A DNA stretch of 64,000 bases from Chryseobacterium pennae (GTDB lineage Bacteria; Bacteroidota; Bacteroidia; Flavobacteriales; Weeksellaceae): positions 124,001-188,000 of the forward strand of contig NZ_QNVT01000007.1 in assembly GCF_003385515.1 (NCBI RefSeq), written 5' to 3'. The position numbers and the translations under genes were made by a program. Shown here one piece after another: positions 17,750 to 26,059 of this stretch (position 1 is its first letter; each line of letters begins with the position of its first letter). Under the pieces are notes generated by a model. That model did not search any database. It was not told the origin of the DNA and was given only the letters and a program-made list of their open reading frames with translations.

Positions 17750-18190
17750 ATGAAAAAGTTATTAGTTCTTACCGGGGTTTCAATGATCCTTACCAGTTGT
17801 AGTGTAAATTACGGTGGTTATCCCATAAGAAACCCCTACCCTACCAATACTGGTGGAGGCAGCAGTGCTGCTAATGCGGAAAGGGAATACAATGAACTGA
17901 TAAAGACCTATAAGCCTGAAACAGCTGAAGTTCTGAGTGATCTTCTCAATAATGATGACCCCGGTAATCCTAAGACTTCCATTTCTGTAGAAAACAAATC
18001 TCCATGCAATATGGTTCTTACAGTAAGCGGAAACGGTTTTTTTAAAAAAATTCCAATAGGTGCCGGAAAAATAGGATATACAATGGTGACGAAGAATCAG
18101 AACTACAGATTATCCGGAATGCTTTGTAACTCTTCTTATCAGTCTACAAAGTTTATCACCACTTCTTATGCTATAAAAATTTCAAATTAA
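17750..18190 (+). CDS. Lipoprotein member of the DUF6759-like family, copy 4
   Basis: Function unknown; 146 residues. The start MKKLLVLTGVSMILTSCSVNYGG has a lipobox LTSC, so this copy is lipid-anchored while the other three have ordinary signal peptides. It lacks the HPDDP N-terminal motif and is mostly the C-terminal domain: ETAEVLSDLLNNDDPGN, NKSPCNMVLTVSGNGFF, GYTMVTKNQNYRLSGMLCNSSYQSTKFI. Both conserved cysteines are present. The first Cys of the mature protein is the lipid site, so the other pair remains free for a disulfide. It follows the gene at 17054 after 6 bases. Confidence 0.78.
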   Translation: MKKLLVLTGVSMILTSCSVNYGGYPIRNPYPTNTGGGSSAANAEREYNELIKTYKPETAEVLSDLLNNDDPGNPKTSISVENKSPCNMVLTVSGNGFFKKIPIGAGKIGYTMVTKNQNYRLSGMLCNSSYQSTKFITTSYAIKISN

Positions 18191-18192
18191 AT

Positions 18193-18222
18193 AAACCCCG
18201 CAGATTACTGTGGGGTTTCTAT
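18193..18222 (+). terminator. Terminator after the DUF6759-like pair
   Basis: An 11-bp stem AAACCCCGCAG/CTGTGGGGTTT, with one G-T wobble and loop ATTA, followed by a T-rich stretch. Confidence 0.75.
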
Positions 18223-18416
18223 TTTATAAATATTTTTCAGATATTCTAAAGGCAGTCGATTTCTGCTTTCTTATACCATTTTTTCAGATCCTCTAATTTA
18301 TTCCGTAGGAAGGAATCAATATATCATTTAAAGTTCTTATTGAGGCTTGTATAGGATTATAAACGCTTATATAAGTCTGCATTATCTGCAAAAAATCTGT
18401 GAGTACATATAAAAAC

Positions 18417-18450
18417 AAAAAAACGCTGGATTTCAATCCAGCGTTTTTCC
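18417..18450 (-). terminator. Terminator of the rplM-rpsI-rpsB operon
   Basis: A 13-bp stem AAAAACGCTGGAT/ATCCAGCGTTTTT with loop TTCA. On the minus strand it is followed by a long T run. It sits 20 bases past the rpsB stop. Confidence 0.9.
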
Positions 18451-18471
18451 TATATTAAAGAAAATCTTTAA

Positions 18472-19233
18472 TTATTCTGCATCAAAATCAGCATCTGTAT
18501 CAGCAGATACTTTTTCTCCTTCTTCTTTAGATTTTTCTTTATCAGCTTTTCTTTGAGACTGACCTTCTTTGATAGAATCAGAAACAATGCTCAAGATCAT
18601 ATCGATAGATTTAGAAGCATCATCGTTTCCTGGGATAACGAAGTCTACTTTTCTAGGATCAGAGTTTGTATCAACGATACCGAAAACTGGAATACCTAAT
18701 TTCTTAGCTTCAGTTACCGCGATGTGTTCTCTTAAGATATCAACTACAAAGATTGCAGAAGGAAGTCTAACCATGTCAGAGATAGAACCTAAGTTTTTCT
18801 CTAAGTTAGCTCTTTGTCTGTCAACTTGTAATCTTTCTTTTTTAGATAAAGTTTCGAACGTACCGTCTTTTTTCATTTTGTCGATAGAGTTCATCTTCTT
18901 TACCGCCTTTCTGATAGTAACGAAGTTCGTTAACATACCCCCTGGCCATCTTTCTGTAATATAAGGCATATTAAGTTCAGAAGCGTGTTTTGCAACCACT
19001 TCTTTCGCTTGCTTCTTAGTAGCTACGAAAAGAACTTTTTTACCTGCAGAAGTTAATTTTTCTAAAGCGCTGCACGCTTCATCTAATTTAACTGCTGTTT
19101 TATGTAAGTCTACAATGTGAATACCGTTCTTCTCCATAAAAATGTATGGAGCCATATTTGGATTCCACTTTCTAGTCATGTGACCGAAGTGTACGCCAGC
19201 CTCTAAAAGGTCTTTTACATTTGCTTTTGCCAT
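18472..19233 (-). CDS. rpsB: 30S ribosomal protein S2
   Basis: Ribosomal protein uS2, which binds the small subunit between head and body. The 253-residue protein starts with the S2 signature LLEAGVHFGHMTRKWNPNMAPYIF, here given in part as VHFGHMTRKWNPNM, and contains ITERWPGGMLTNF, PSAIFVVDI and VFGIVDTNSDPRKVDFVIPGNDDA (in part DTNSDPRKVDF). It ends in an acidic tail (SADTDADFDAE). It is last in rplM-rpsI-rpsB and a strong terminator follows at the point where tsf is found in many relatives. Identity is secure. Confidence 0.98.
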   Translation of the reverse strand: MAKANVKDLLEAGVHFGHMTRKWNPNMAPYIFMEKNGIHIVDLHKTAVKLDEACSALEKLTSAGKKVLFVATKKQAKEVVAKHASELNMPYITERWPGGMLTNFVTIRKAVKKMNSIDKMKKDGTFETLSKKERLQVDRQRANLEKNLGSISDMVRLPSAIFVVDILREHIAVTEAKKLGIPVFGIVDTNSDPRKVDFVIPGNDDASKSIDMILSIVSDSIKEGQSQRKADKEKSKEEGEKVSADTDADFDAE

Positions 19234-19440
19234 GTTTTCTGTTTTTGTTAGTTTACTTTCCGTCTTTTAAACAATCAACAACTTCTTTAGATGGGAGAAG
19301 CGTTTGGATGCTAAACATAACGGGCAATGGGCGCTTTGCTTTTTGCTTTTGGCAGCAGGCTTTTCGCCGAGATTAAGTTTAAATAAAATGTAGTACATTT
19401 CTGTAGCCAATAGCCAATAGCCATTCGCCAACAAGAAATC
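19234..19440. other. Unusually long rpsI-rpsB spacer with 7-bp tandem repeat
   Basis: The spacer inside a ribosomal operon is 207 bases, while rplM-rpsI is only 6. It holds a low-complexity stretch (GCTTTGCTTTTTGCTTTTGGC) and four imperfect copies of a 7-mer, TAGCCAA TAGCCAA TAGCCAT TCGCCAA, at 19404-19431. No gene is seen. Confidence 0.6.
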
Positions 19441-19827
19441 TTAACGTTTTGAGAATTGGAATCTCTTTCTTGCTTTTTTCTGACCTGGCTTCTTTCTTTC
19501 CACCATTCTTGCGTCTCTTGTAAGTAAACCAGCTGGCTTTAATGCTAATCTGAACTCAGCGTTGATTTCGCATAAAGCTCTTGAAATACCTAATCTGATA
19601 GCTTCTGCCTGACCTGTATTACCACCACCGAAAACATTTACGGTAACGTCATACTGACCAACAGTCTCAGAAAGGATAAACGGTTGGTTTAATTTGTAAA
19701 CCATCACGTCTGTAGAGAAATAAGTTGCAGCATCTTTACCGTTTACTGTAATAACACCAGAACCTGGTCTTACATAAACTCTAGCTACAGAAGTTTTTCT
19801 TCTTCCGATTTTGTGAACTATAGACAT
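19441..19827 (-). CDS. rpsI: 30S ribosomal protein S9
   Basis: Ribosomal protein uS9, whose C-terminal tail reaches the P-site tRNA. The 128-residue protein has the family start [18 protein letters not shown], the core [22 protein letters not shown], and the basic tail [18 protein letters not shown] ending in the invariant Lys-Arg. It starts 6 bases after the rplM stop on the minus strand, the conserved rplM-rpsI arrangement. Identity is secure. Confidence 0.98.
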   Translation of the reverse strand: MSIVHKIGRRKTSVARVYVRPGSGVITVNGKDAATYFSTDVMVYKLNQPFILSETVGQYDVTVNVFGGGNTGQAEAIRLGISRALCEINAEFRLALKPAGLLTRDARMVERKKPGQKKARKRFQFSKR

Positions 19828-19833
19828 AATTAA

Positions 19834-20289
19834 TTATTTAAATTCGTTAACATTAATTGTTTTAGGCTGTTGAGCTTCATGTTTGTGCTCAGTTCCTTCA
19901 TATAAATAAAGGTTCTTAAGGATAGCAGATCCTAATCTGTTTTTAGGTAACATACCTTTTACAGACTTCTCTAATACCTTTAAAGAATCTTTCTTTTGAA
20001 GTTCAGCCGCAGTCATAGACTTCTGTCCTCCAGGATATCCTGTATGCCAGATATAAGTCTTATCAGCCCACTTGTTTCCGGAAAGCGTAATTTTCCCAGC
20101 ATTCAAAACGATTACGTTATCACCACAATCTACGTGAGGTGTAAAATTCGTTTTGTGCTTACCTCTCAAAATCTTTGCAACCGTAGAAGCTAGTCTTCCT
20201 AACGGCTGTCCTTCAGCGTCTACCACAACCCATTCTTTATTAGCAGTAGCTTTGTTCGCTGAAACAGTTTTGTAACTTAATGTATTCAC
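19834..20289 (-). CDS. rplM: 50S ribosomal protein L13
   Basis: Ribosomal protein uL13, an early assembly protein of the large subunit. The 151-residue protein begins with a lineage-typical N-terminus (MNTLSYKTVSANKATANKEW) and shows VVVDAEGQPLGRLASTVAKIL, RGKHKTNFTPHVDCGDNVIV and MLPKNRLGSAILKNLYLYEG. First gene of the operon, with a clear promoter upstream. Identity is secure. Confidence 0.98.
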   Translation of the reverse strand: MNTLSYKTVSANKATANKEWVVVDAEGQPLGRLASTVAKILRGKHKTNFTPHVDCGDNVIVLNAGKITLSGNKWADKTYIWHTGYPGGQKSMTAAELQKKDSLKVLEKSVKGMLPKNRLGSAILKNLYLYEGTEHKHEAQQPKTINVNEFK

Positions 20290-20335
20290 ACGTTTTAGTT
20301 AAAGATTAAACATAATTTACCCCTAAAAGGGTGTG

Positions 20336-20365
20336 CAAAGGTACAAATTATTTTTATATCCCAAA
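20336..20365 (-). promoter_or_regulatory. Promoter for rplM-rpsI-rpsB
   Basis: On the minus strand the -7 box is TACCTTTG followed by C (complement of 20336-20343), with a TTTG at about 18 bases upstream. This is a good match to the Bacteroidota consensus. Leader of about 45 bases. Confidence 0.75.
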
Positions 20366-20780
20366 AACATATTTCATTTAATCTATAGAATATCTGCTAT
20401 TCAACTCTATAGCAATAGATTTTAACACTATTTATACTTTTGGCACAAAACTTGTTAAATGTTGTGGCGATGAAAAAAAACGTTTAGAAGGTTCTAAAAA
20501 CACAAATTATGATAAAGCAAGAGTTCTTTCCCTCAACTCTTTCTTTATTACTTTTCTTCTAAAATTCAAGTAAAGTACTTTTCCTGACCTTTAAGTTCTA
20601 ATCTTAAGAGAATCTATTATATTTTATAAAGCAGATATTTCAACTCAACCTATTAATATTATAGTTCATTTATATATTGACTCCTTTTTCTTTGAAGCAT
20701 CATTATTGATTCTAATTTTAATTTTATTTAAAGATTCCTTTAAAAGTCTAGTGATATCATTGCTTATTTACTGAAATAAT
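20366..20780. other. Long gene-free stretch between rplM and the DUF3667 gene
   Basis: The whole gap is 516 bases. Apart from the rplM promoter, the sigma-54-like site and the downstream -7 box, it is AT-rich with no open frame of note. It could hold a small RNA or a decayed gene, but I see no hairpin that would prove it. Confidence 0.5.
20435..20456 (+). promoter_or_regulatory. Sigma-54-like promoter overlapping a TAnnTTTG box
   Basis: TGGCAC-N5-TTGTT at 20441-20456 resembles the -24/-12 sigma-54 consensus TGGCAC-N5-TTGCA with correct GG-to-G spacing; only the -12 C is replaced by T. A TACTTTTG box (20435-20442) overlaps its left edge. Downstream, the first ATG (20470) opens a five-codon frame MKKNV then stop. 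No full gene follows for more than 300 bases. Confidence 0.4.
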
Positions 20781-20788
20781 TATCTTTG
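20760..20788 (+). promoter_or_regulatory. Promoter for the DUF3667 gene
   Basis: -33 TTG (20760-20762), an 18-base spacer, and -7 TATCTTTG (20781-20788), 17 bases ahead of the ATG. Confidence 0.7.
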
Positions 20789-20805
20789 TCGCACAAATAA
20801 GTACT

Positions 20806-21909
20806 ATGAGCCACGGAAAGATACGAGAAGATAAAACCTGCCTGAATTGCGGGCATCAAGTAGAAGAAAGATTCTGTCCTCACTGCGGACAGGAAAATAC
20901 TGAACGTAGACAGCCTTTCTATTTTCTATTCACTCACTTCGTTGAAGACTTTACTCATTATGACGGACAATTTTGGGGAACCGTTAAGAATCTGATATTC
21001 AAACCTGGAAAACTTACCAATATTTACTTGGAGGGTAAAAGACAGACCTTTGTTCCTCCCGTAAAGCTCTATATTTTTGTCAGTTTTATTACATTTTTCA
21101 TGTTTGCCCTTTTTCCTATGGTTCTTTTTAATAGTGATAGCAATAAAGGAGGAACCCTGGACAAAGCAGCCATTATTAAGAATATAAAGCCTGCTGATAC
21201 CCAAAAATTAATAGATAGTATAAAAGCTAGAAAAAATCTAACAAAAGAAGATTCCCTTGCCATCAAAAGCCTACAGGTACTTCCTGATTCAGCCAAAATA
21301 GAGGATTTCGCCAAAATTCTGGAGATGGATAAAAAAATAGATTCGAATAGCGGCTTTGGAAACTACAAAACCAGAAAATCTTATGATTCAGCGATGGCCA
21401 AAAACCCTTCATTTTTGGATTTCATTCAAATTCCAATCGCTCATAAATTCTTTGAACTTAAAGATAATGGGGTAAAAAAAGAAGAAATTGTAACCAGCAT
21501 GGTAGAAAAATCATTTCATAATCTACCCAAAGCGCTTTTTATCTATCTCCCAATCTTTGCTTTCTTTTTATGGATTTTCCACAATAAGAAAAAATGGTGG
21601 TATTTTGATCATGGAATTTTCACTCTGCATTATTTCTCATTCCTATTGCTAATAATATTACTTATATTCTTAATATCCAAACTGACAGGATTATCGGGCT
21701 TCAAGATGATCAATGCTCTTTTGTATTTAATAATGTCATTGCTGACCTTATACAGTATGGGATATTTCTTTATTGCTCACAGACGCGTTTATCACTCACA
21801 TGGATTGGTCAGTCTTATCATCGGAATGATATTATTCACCATTAATTTTATTGCATTTATGTTTTTAGTTGTCGGTCTTGCTTTGATAAGCTTCCTGATG
21901 ATTCACTAA
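20806..21909 (+). CDS. DUF3667 zinc-ribbon membrane protein
   Basis: Function unknown; 367 residues. N-terminal zinc ribbon with CxxC pairs at C12/C15 and C24/C27 (CLNCGH...CPHCGQEN), then the signature block FTHYDGQFWGTVKNLIFKPG and LEGKRQTFVPPVKLYIFVS, leading into the first membrane helix (about residues 85-108). A soluble loop of about 135 residues follows, then about four helices in the C-terminal half (YLPIFAFFLWIF, SFLLLIILLIFLI, ALLYLIMSLLTLY, LIIGMILFTINFIAFMFLV). This is the DUF3667 architecture common in Bacteroidota. The ribbon should face the cytoplasm. Has its own promoter and terminator, so it is a single-gene unit. Confidence 0.85.
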   Translation: MSHGKIREDKTCLNCGHQVEERFCPHCGQENTERRQPFYFLFTHFVEDFTHYDGQFWGTVKNLIFKPGKLTNIYLEGKRQTFVPPVKLYIFVSFITFFMFALFPMVLFNSDSNKGGTLDKAAIIKNIKPADTQKLIDSIKARKNLTKEDSLAIKSLQVLPDSAKIEDFAKILEMDKKIDSNSGFGNYKTRKSYDSAMAKNPSFLDFIQIPIAHKFFELKDNGVKKEEIVTSMVEKSFHNLPKALFIYLPIFAFFLWIFHNKKKWWYFDHGIFTLHYFSFLLLIILLIFLISKLTGLSGFKMINALLYLIMSLLTLYSMGYFFIAHRRVYHSHGLVSLIIGMILFTINFIAFMFLVVGLALISFLMIH

Positions 21910-21910
21910 A

Positions 21911-21946
21911 ATAAATAAGGCTGTCCAGTGTGACAGCCTTATTTAT
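21911..21946. terminator. Bidirectional terminator
   Basis: A perfect 15-bp stem ATAAATAAGGCTGTC with its complement and loop CAGTGT. It separates two convergent genes. Confidence 0.88.
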
Positions 21947-21952
21947 ATTTGT

Positions 21953-22285
21953 TTATTTTCTTAATGACTTGGTTGCCCTAAAACTTGCAATTACATAATA
22001 GGCTACAAACACCATTGAAAATTTCAGTATGGATGGAATGGCCAGTTCAAGTTTAAAAATTAAAGTTCCTATCAAAACTAAAATTCCCATCACAACAAAT
22101 GACAGGCCCAATTTTTTAGGCAATGTAAAATCCGGAGTATCCAAATAATAAGCAATGCCCCATGCTGCCCCAAAAGCAACGGCATAATAAAGCTCCAGGC
22201 CAATATTATCTGAACTTAAAAAGAAATAATTGATAAGGAAGCTTACTACTGTTCCCAACGCAAAATATATTAAGGCTTTCTGCAT
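21953..22285 (-). CDS. Small four-helix membrane protein, unknown function
   Basis: 110 residues, almost entirely membrane helices: LIYFALGTVVSFLINYFFL, LYYAVAFGAAWGIAYYL, KLGLSFVVMGILVLIGTLIF and ILKFSMVFVAYYVIASF. Short basic tail ATKSLRK. I do not recognise a family. The frame is full length and the gene has a -7 box, so it is likely real. It is convergent with the DUF3667 gene and shares its terminator. Confidence 0.65.
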   Translation of the reverse strand: MQKALIYFALGTVVSFLINYFFLSSDNIGLELYYAVAFGAAWGIAYYLDTPDFTLPKKLGLSFVVMGILVLIGTLIFKLELAIPSILKFSMVFVAYYVIASFRATKSLRK

Positions 22286-22302
22286 GTCTGTAAAATATGG
22301 TG

Positions 22303-22310
22303 CAAAAGTA
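22303..22310 (-). promoter_or_regulatory. -7 box for the small membrane protein
   Basis: On the minus strand TACTTTTG followed by C, 17 bases ahead of the ATG. Confidence 0.6.
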
Positions 22311-22506
22311 AAGATTTTAATTTGAGTAATTCAGGATCTGTCAATTTCTAAACAAAATCCGGAAGTCATTTTTAATTCTGTAACTACCGAACCTTTAGAC
22401 TTTCAAATTCTCAAACCTAAAATTGGAGATATTTTATTAAATAAGGCAATATAAACAAATGATAATCAATTTAATAAAATCAAACACAGGGTTGTTTTTT
22501 TATTAT

Positions 22507-22514
22507 TATATTTG
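22507..22514 (+). promoter_or_regulatory. -7 box for icmF
   Basis: TATATTTG, 27 bases before the ATG. Confidence 0.5.
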
Positions 22515-22541
22515 AAAACTTAGAAACTTTCTAGAATTTTT

Positions 22542-25500
22542 ATGGAAACCCAAAAATATACTCCAACCAACAAGGTAAGAATCGTAACGGCTGCCTCATT
22601 ATTTGACGGCCATGATGCTGCGATCAATATTATGCGTCGTGTCATTCAGGGAACTGGATGTGAAGTGATTCACTTAGGACATGACAAATCAGCAGAGGAA
22701 GTTGTAAATACAGCGATCCAGGAAGATGCCAATGCCATTGCACTAACTTCATATCAGGGAGGTCACAATGAATATTTCAAATATATCTATGATCTTTTAA
22801 GAGAAAAAAATTCACCACAGATCAAAATTTTTGGCGGTGGTGGTGGTGTTATCCTTCCGGAAGAGATTAAAGATCTGATGTCTTACGGAATCGACAGAAT
22901 CTATTCTCCGGATGATGGCCGTGAACTTGGCCTTCAGGGAATGATTGATGATTTGGTACACCGTTCAGACTTTGCTACCGGAAAAGATGTAACAGCCAAC
23001 GATCTGGACTCAATCAGTTTTGAAAACTCAACAAGTATTGCCAGAATTATTTCCGCAGTGGAGAACTTTTCAGATGAAAAACCTGAATTGGTAAAGGCTA
23101 TTGATGAAAAATCAAAAGATTTAAATATTCCGATCATTGGGATTACAGGAACAGGAGGTGCCGGAAAATCATCTTTAACGGATGAATTGGTAAGACGTTT
23201 CCTGCGTTCCAATACAGATAAAAAAATTGCAATCATTTCTATTGACCCTTCTAAAAAGAAAACAGGAGGTGCACTTCTTGGTGACAGAATCCGTATGAAC
23301 GCAATTAATGATCCTAGAGTGTATATGCGTTCAATGGCTACCAGAGAGAACAACGTTTCTGTTTCTCCGTTCATTCATTCTGCATTAAATGTCTTAAAAT
23401 TGGCTCATCCGGATGTGATCATTCTTGAAACTTCAGGAATCGGACAATCCGGATCGGAGGTTTCTGATTTTGCAGATGTTTCCATGTATGTAATGACTCC
23501 TGAATATGGTGCCTCTACTCAGCTGGAAAAAATCGACATGTTAGATTATGCGGATCTGGTTGCGTTAAACAAATCTGACAAACGTGGTGCTCTTGATGCT
23601 CTTCAGGCCGTAAGAAAGCAGTTCCAGAGAAACCACCTTTTATGGGAAAACCCATTGGAAGATATGCCTGTATATGCTACAAAAGCATCTCAGTTCAATG
23701 ATCACGGAACAACAGAACTTTATAACAGACTGGTTTTAAAAGTAAACGAAAAATTTGCTGATTTAGGACTTAAAACTTTCGTTGAACAGGAAATTACGGA
23801 GGAAGTAACGATTATCCCTCCAAAAAGAGTCCGTTACCTTTCTGAAATTGTTGAAAATAACAAACATTATGATGCCAGTGTTGAAAAACAGGCTGAACTT
23901 GCAAGAAAACTGTATCATATTGAAGGCGTAAAAAATATTATTTCCAATGAAGCTTTAGATACTGAATATCAAAAGGCTGAAAAAGAACTTCAACAGGAAA
24001 ACATCGACTTCCTGAGAACCTGGGATGATACAAAGAAAGCTTTTCAGGCAGAATTCTATTCATATTTTGTAAGAGGAAAAGAGATCAAAGTAGAAACGTC
24101 TACAGAATCTTTATCACATTTAAGAATTCCAAAAATTGCCTTACCAAAATATAACGACTGGGGAGATCTTATTCAATGGAAAGGCCAGGAAAACCTTCCG
24201 GGAAGCTTCCCTTATACTGCAGGAATTTATCCGTTCAAAAGAACAGGTGAAGATCCTACAAGAATGTTTGCAGGAGAAGGAGGTCCGGAAAGAACCAACA
24301 GAAGATTCCATTATGTATCTGCAGAAATGCCTGCAAAACGTCTGTCTACAGCGTTTGACTCGGTAACTTTATATGGACAGGATCCAGCTTTACCACCGGA
24401 TATTTATGGTAAAATCGGTAATGCCGGAGTTTCTATTGCTACATTGGATGATGCTAAAAAGCTATATTCAGGATTTGATTTAGTCAATGCATTGACTTCT
24501 GTTTCTATGACAATCAACGGACCTGCTCCAATGCTGCTGGCTTTCTTCATGAATGCTGCTATCGACCAGAATGTTGAAAAATACATCAAGGAAAACGGAT
24601 TAGAGGCTAAAGTTGAGGCTAAGCTTAAAGAAAAATTCGATGATAAAGGGTTAGAAAGACCGAAATATAAAGGTGAACTTCCACCATCCAACAACGGATT
24701 GGGATTACAGCTTTTAGGATTAACAGGTGACGAAATTATCCCTGCAGAGGTATATGCTGAAATTAAAGCTAAAACGATTGCTACTGTTCGTGGTACCGTT
24801 CAGGCTGATATTTTAAAGGAAGACCAGGCTCAGAATACCTGTATCTTCTCTACTGAATTTGCCCTAAGATTAATGGGTGACGTTCAGGAATATTTCATCA
24901 AGGAGAAAGTAAGAAACTTCTACTCTGTTTCCATTTCAGGATATCACATTGCTGAAGCAGGAGCCAACCCTGTTTCTCAGCTGGCATTTACATTGGCAAA
25001 CGGTTTCACTTATGTGGAATACTACCTGTCCAGAGGAATGGACATCAATGATTTTGCTCCAAACTTATCTTTCTTCTTCTCTAACGGTATTGACCCTGAG
25101 TATTCAGTGATCGGACGTGTAGCAAGAAGAATCTGGGCAAAAGCCATGAAACTGAAATATGGCGCTGACGAAAGAAGCCAGATGCTGAAATACCATATCC
25201 AGACTTCGGGACGTTCGCTTCACGCTCAGGAAATTGATTTCAACGATATCAGAACTACCCTTCAGGCGCTTTATGCGATCTACGATAACTGTAACTCACT
25301 TCACACAAATGCTTATGATGAAGCAATTACAACTCCTACAGAACAGTCTGTAAGAAGAGCTATGGCCATTCAGCTGATCATTAACAAAGAATTAGGTCTT
25401 GCTAAAAATGAGAACCCGCTTCAGGGATCATTTATTATCGAAGAGCTAACTGATCTTGTGGAAGAAGCTGTGTATGCAGAATTCGACAGAATTACTGAAA

Positions 25501-25889
25501 GAGGTGGTGTACTGGGTGCAATGGAAACGATGTATCAGCGTTCCAAGATCCAGGAAGAATCTATGCATTATGAATGGTTGAAACACACTGGAGAGTATCC
25601 GATCATCGGGGTGAATACATTCCTTGGAAAAGACGGTTCACCAACGGTACTTCCGGGAGAGGTTATCCGTTCTACTGAAGAGGAAAAACAAGCACAGATT
25701 GAATCTCTTCATAACTTCCAGAAAGCCAATGAAGATAAATCTGAAGAAGCTTTAAGTAAACTTCAGCATGCTGCGATCAACCAGCAAAACTTATTTGAAG
25801 TGATGATTGATGCTGTTAAATTCTGTTCTTTAGGGCAGATCACCAATGCTTTATTTGAAGTGGGTGGGAAGTACAGAAGAAATATGTAA
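22542..25889 (+). CDS. icmF: Fused isobutyryl-CoA mutase with GTPase chaperone domain
   Basis: Adenosylcobalamin-dependent acyl-CoA mutase that interconverts isobutyryl-CoA and n-butyryl-CoA (some members act on pivalyl/isovaleryl-CoA), with its own G-protein chaperone. Three parts are visible in one 1115-residue chain: an N-terminal B12-binding domain with [15 protein letters not shown] (axial His24) and [12 protein letters not shown]; a MeaI-type GTPase with P-loop GTGGAGKS at residues 203-210, [12 protein letters not shown] and NKSD; and a C-terminal substrate-binding TIM barrel with GLERPKY..., [20 protein letters not shown] (quoted in part), [21 protein letters not shown] and RMAIQ-type closing helices. 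This order (B12, GTPase, mutase) separates IcmF from methylmalonyl-CoA mutase. It needs imported or synthesised B12. Single-gene unit with a strong terminator. Confidence 0.93.
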   Translation: METQKYTPTNKVRIVTAASLFDGHDAAINIMRRVIQGTGCEVIHLGHDKSAEEVVNTAIQEDANAIALTSYQGGHNEYFKYIYDLLREKNSPQIKIFGGGGGVILPEEIKDLMSYGIDRIYSPDDGRELGLQGMIDDLVHRSDFATGKDVTANDLDSISFENSTSIARIISAVENFSDEKPELVKAIDEKSKDLNIPIIGITGTGGAGKSSLTDELVRRFLRSNTDKKIAIISIDPSKKKTGGALLGDRIRMNAINDPRVYMRSMATRENNVSVSPFIHSALNVLKLAHPDVIILETSGIGQSGSEVSDFADVSMYVMTPEYGASTQLEKIDMLDYADLVALNKSDKRGALDALQAVRKQFQRNHLLWENPLEDMPVYATKASQFNDHGTTELYNRLVLKVNEKFADLGLKTFVEQEITEEVTIIPPKRVRYLSEIVENNKHYDASVEKQAELARKLYHIEGVKNIISNEALDTEYQKAEKELQQENIDFLRTWDDTKKAFQAEFYSYFVRGKEIKVETSTESLSHLRIPKIALPKYNDWGDLIQWKGQENLPGSFPYTAGIYPFKRTGEDPTRMFAGEGGPERTNRRFHYVSAEMPAKRLSTAFDSVTLYGQDPALPPDIYGKIGNAGVSIATLDDAKKLYSGFDLVNALTSVSMTINGPAPMLLAFFMNAAIDQNVEKYIKENGLEAKVEAKLKEKFDDKGLERPKYKGELPPSNNGLGLQLLGLTGDEIIPAEVYAEIKAKTIATVRGTVQADILKEDQAQNTCIFSTEFALRLMGDVQEYFIKEKVRNFYSVSISGYHIAEAGANPVSQLAFTLANGFTYVEYYLSRGMDINDFAPNLSFFFSNGIDPEYSVIGRVARRIWAKAMKLKYGADERSQMLKYHIQTSGRSLHAQEIDFNDIRTTLQALYAIYDNCNSLHTNAYDEAITTPTEQSVRRAMAIQLIINKELGLAKNENPLQGSFIIEELTDLVEEAVYAEFDRITERGGVLGAMETMYQRSKIQEESMHYEWLKHTGEYPIIGVNTFLGKDGSPTVLPGEVIRSTEEEKQAQIESLHNFQKANEDKSEEALSKLQHAAINQQNLFEVMIDAVKFCSLGQITNALFEVGGKYRRNM

Positions 25890-25912
25890 GACGATATTCA
25901 TCTTAATATAAC

Positions 25913-25950
25913 AAAACCTAACAGGATTCAGAATCCTGTTAGGTTTTTTA
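25913..25950 (+). terminator. Terminator after icmF
   Basis: A stem of about 15 bp with core CCTAACAGGATT/AATCCTGTTAGG, flanked by A and T runs. Confidence 0.9.
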
Positions 25951-26010
25951 TTTATGAAGCAGGTAGTACAGGAGAAATATAACCGGTTATAAAAAAAAAT
26001 AAATCAAAAT

Positions 26011-26037
26011 CTCAAGAAATTTTCTTGAGGTTTTTTT
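26011..26037 (+). terminator. Second terminator-like hairpin before the gene at 26060
   Basis: CTCAAGAAA/TTTCTTGAG stem with an immediate seven-T run. It lies just 23 bases before the next ATG, so it could act as an attenuator or only back up the icmF terminator. Confidence 0.6.
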
Positions 26038-26059
26038 GTACTTTTAAGTAAGAAAACTG

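Noticed and set aside
22934..23374. 146-codon minus-strand frame opposite icmF
   Set aside because: A shadow of the highly constrained mutase gene; its product has no recognisable feature.
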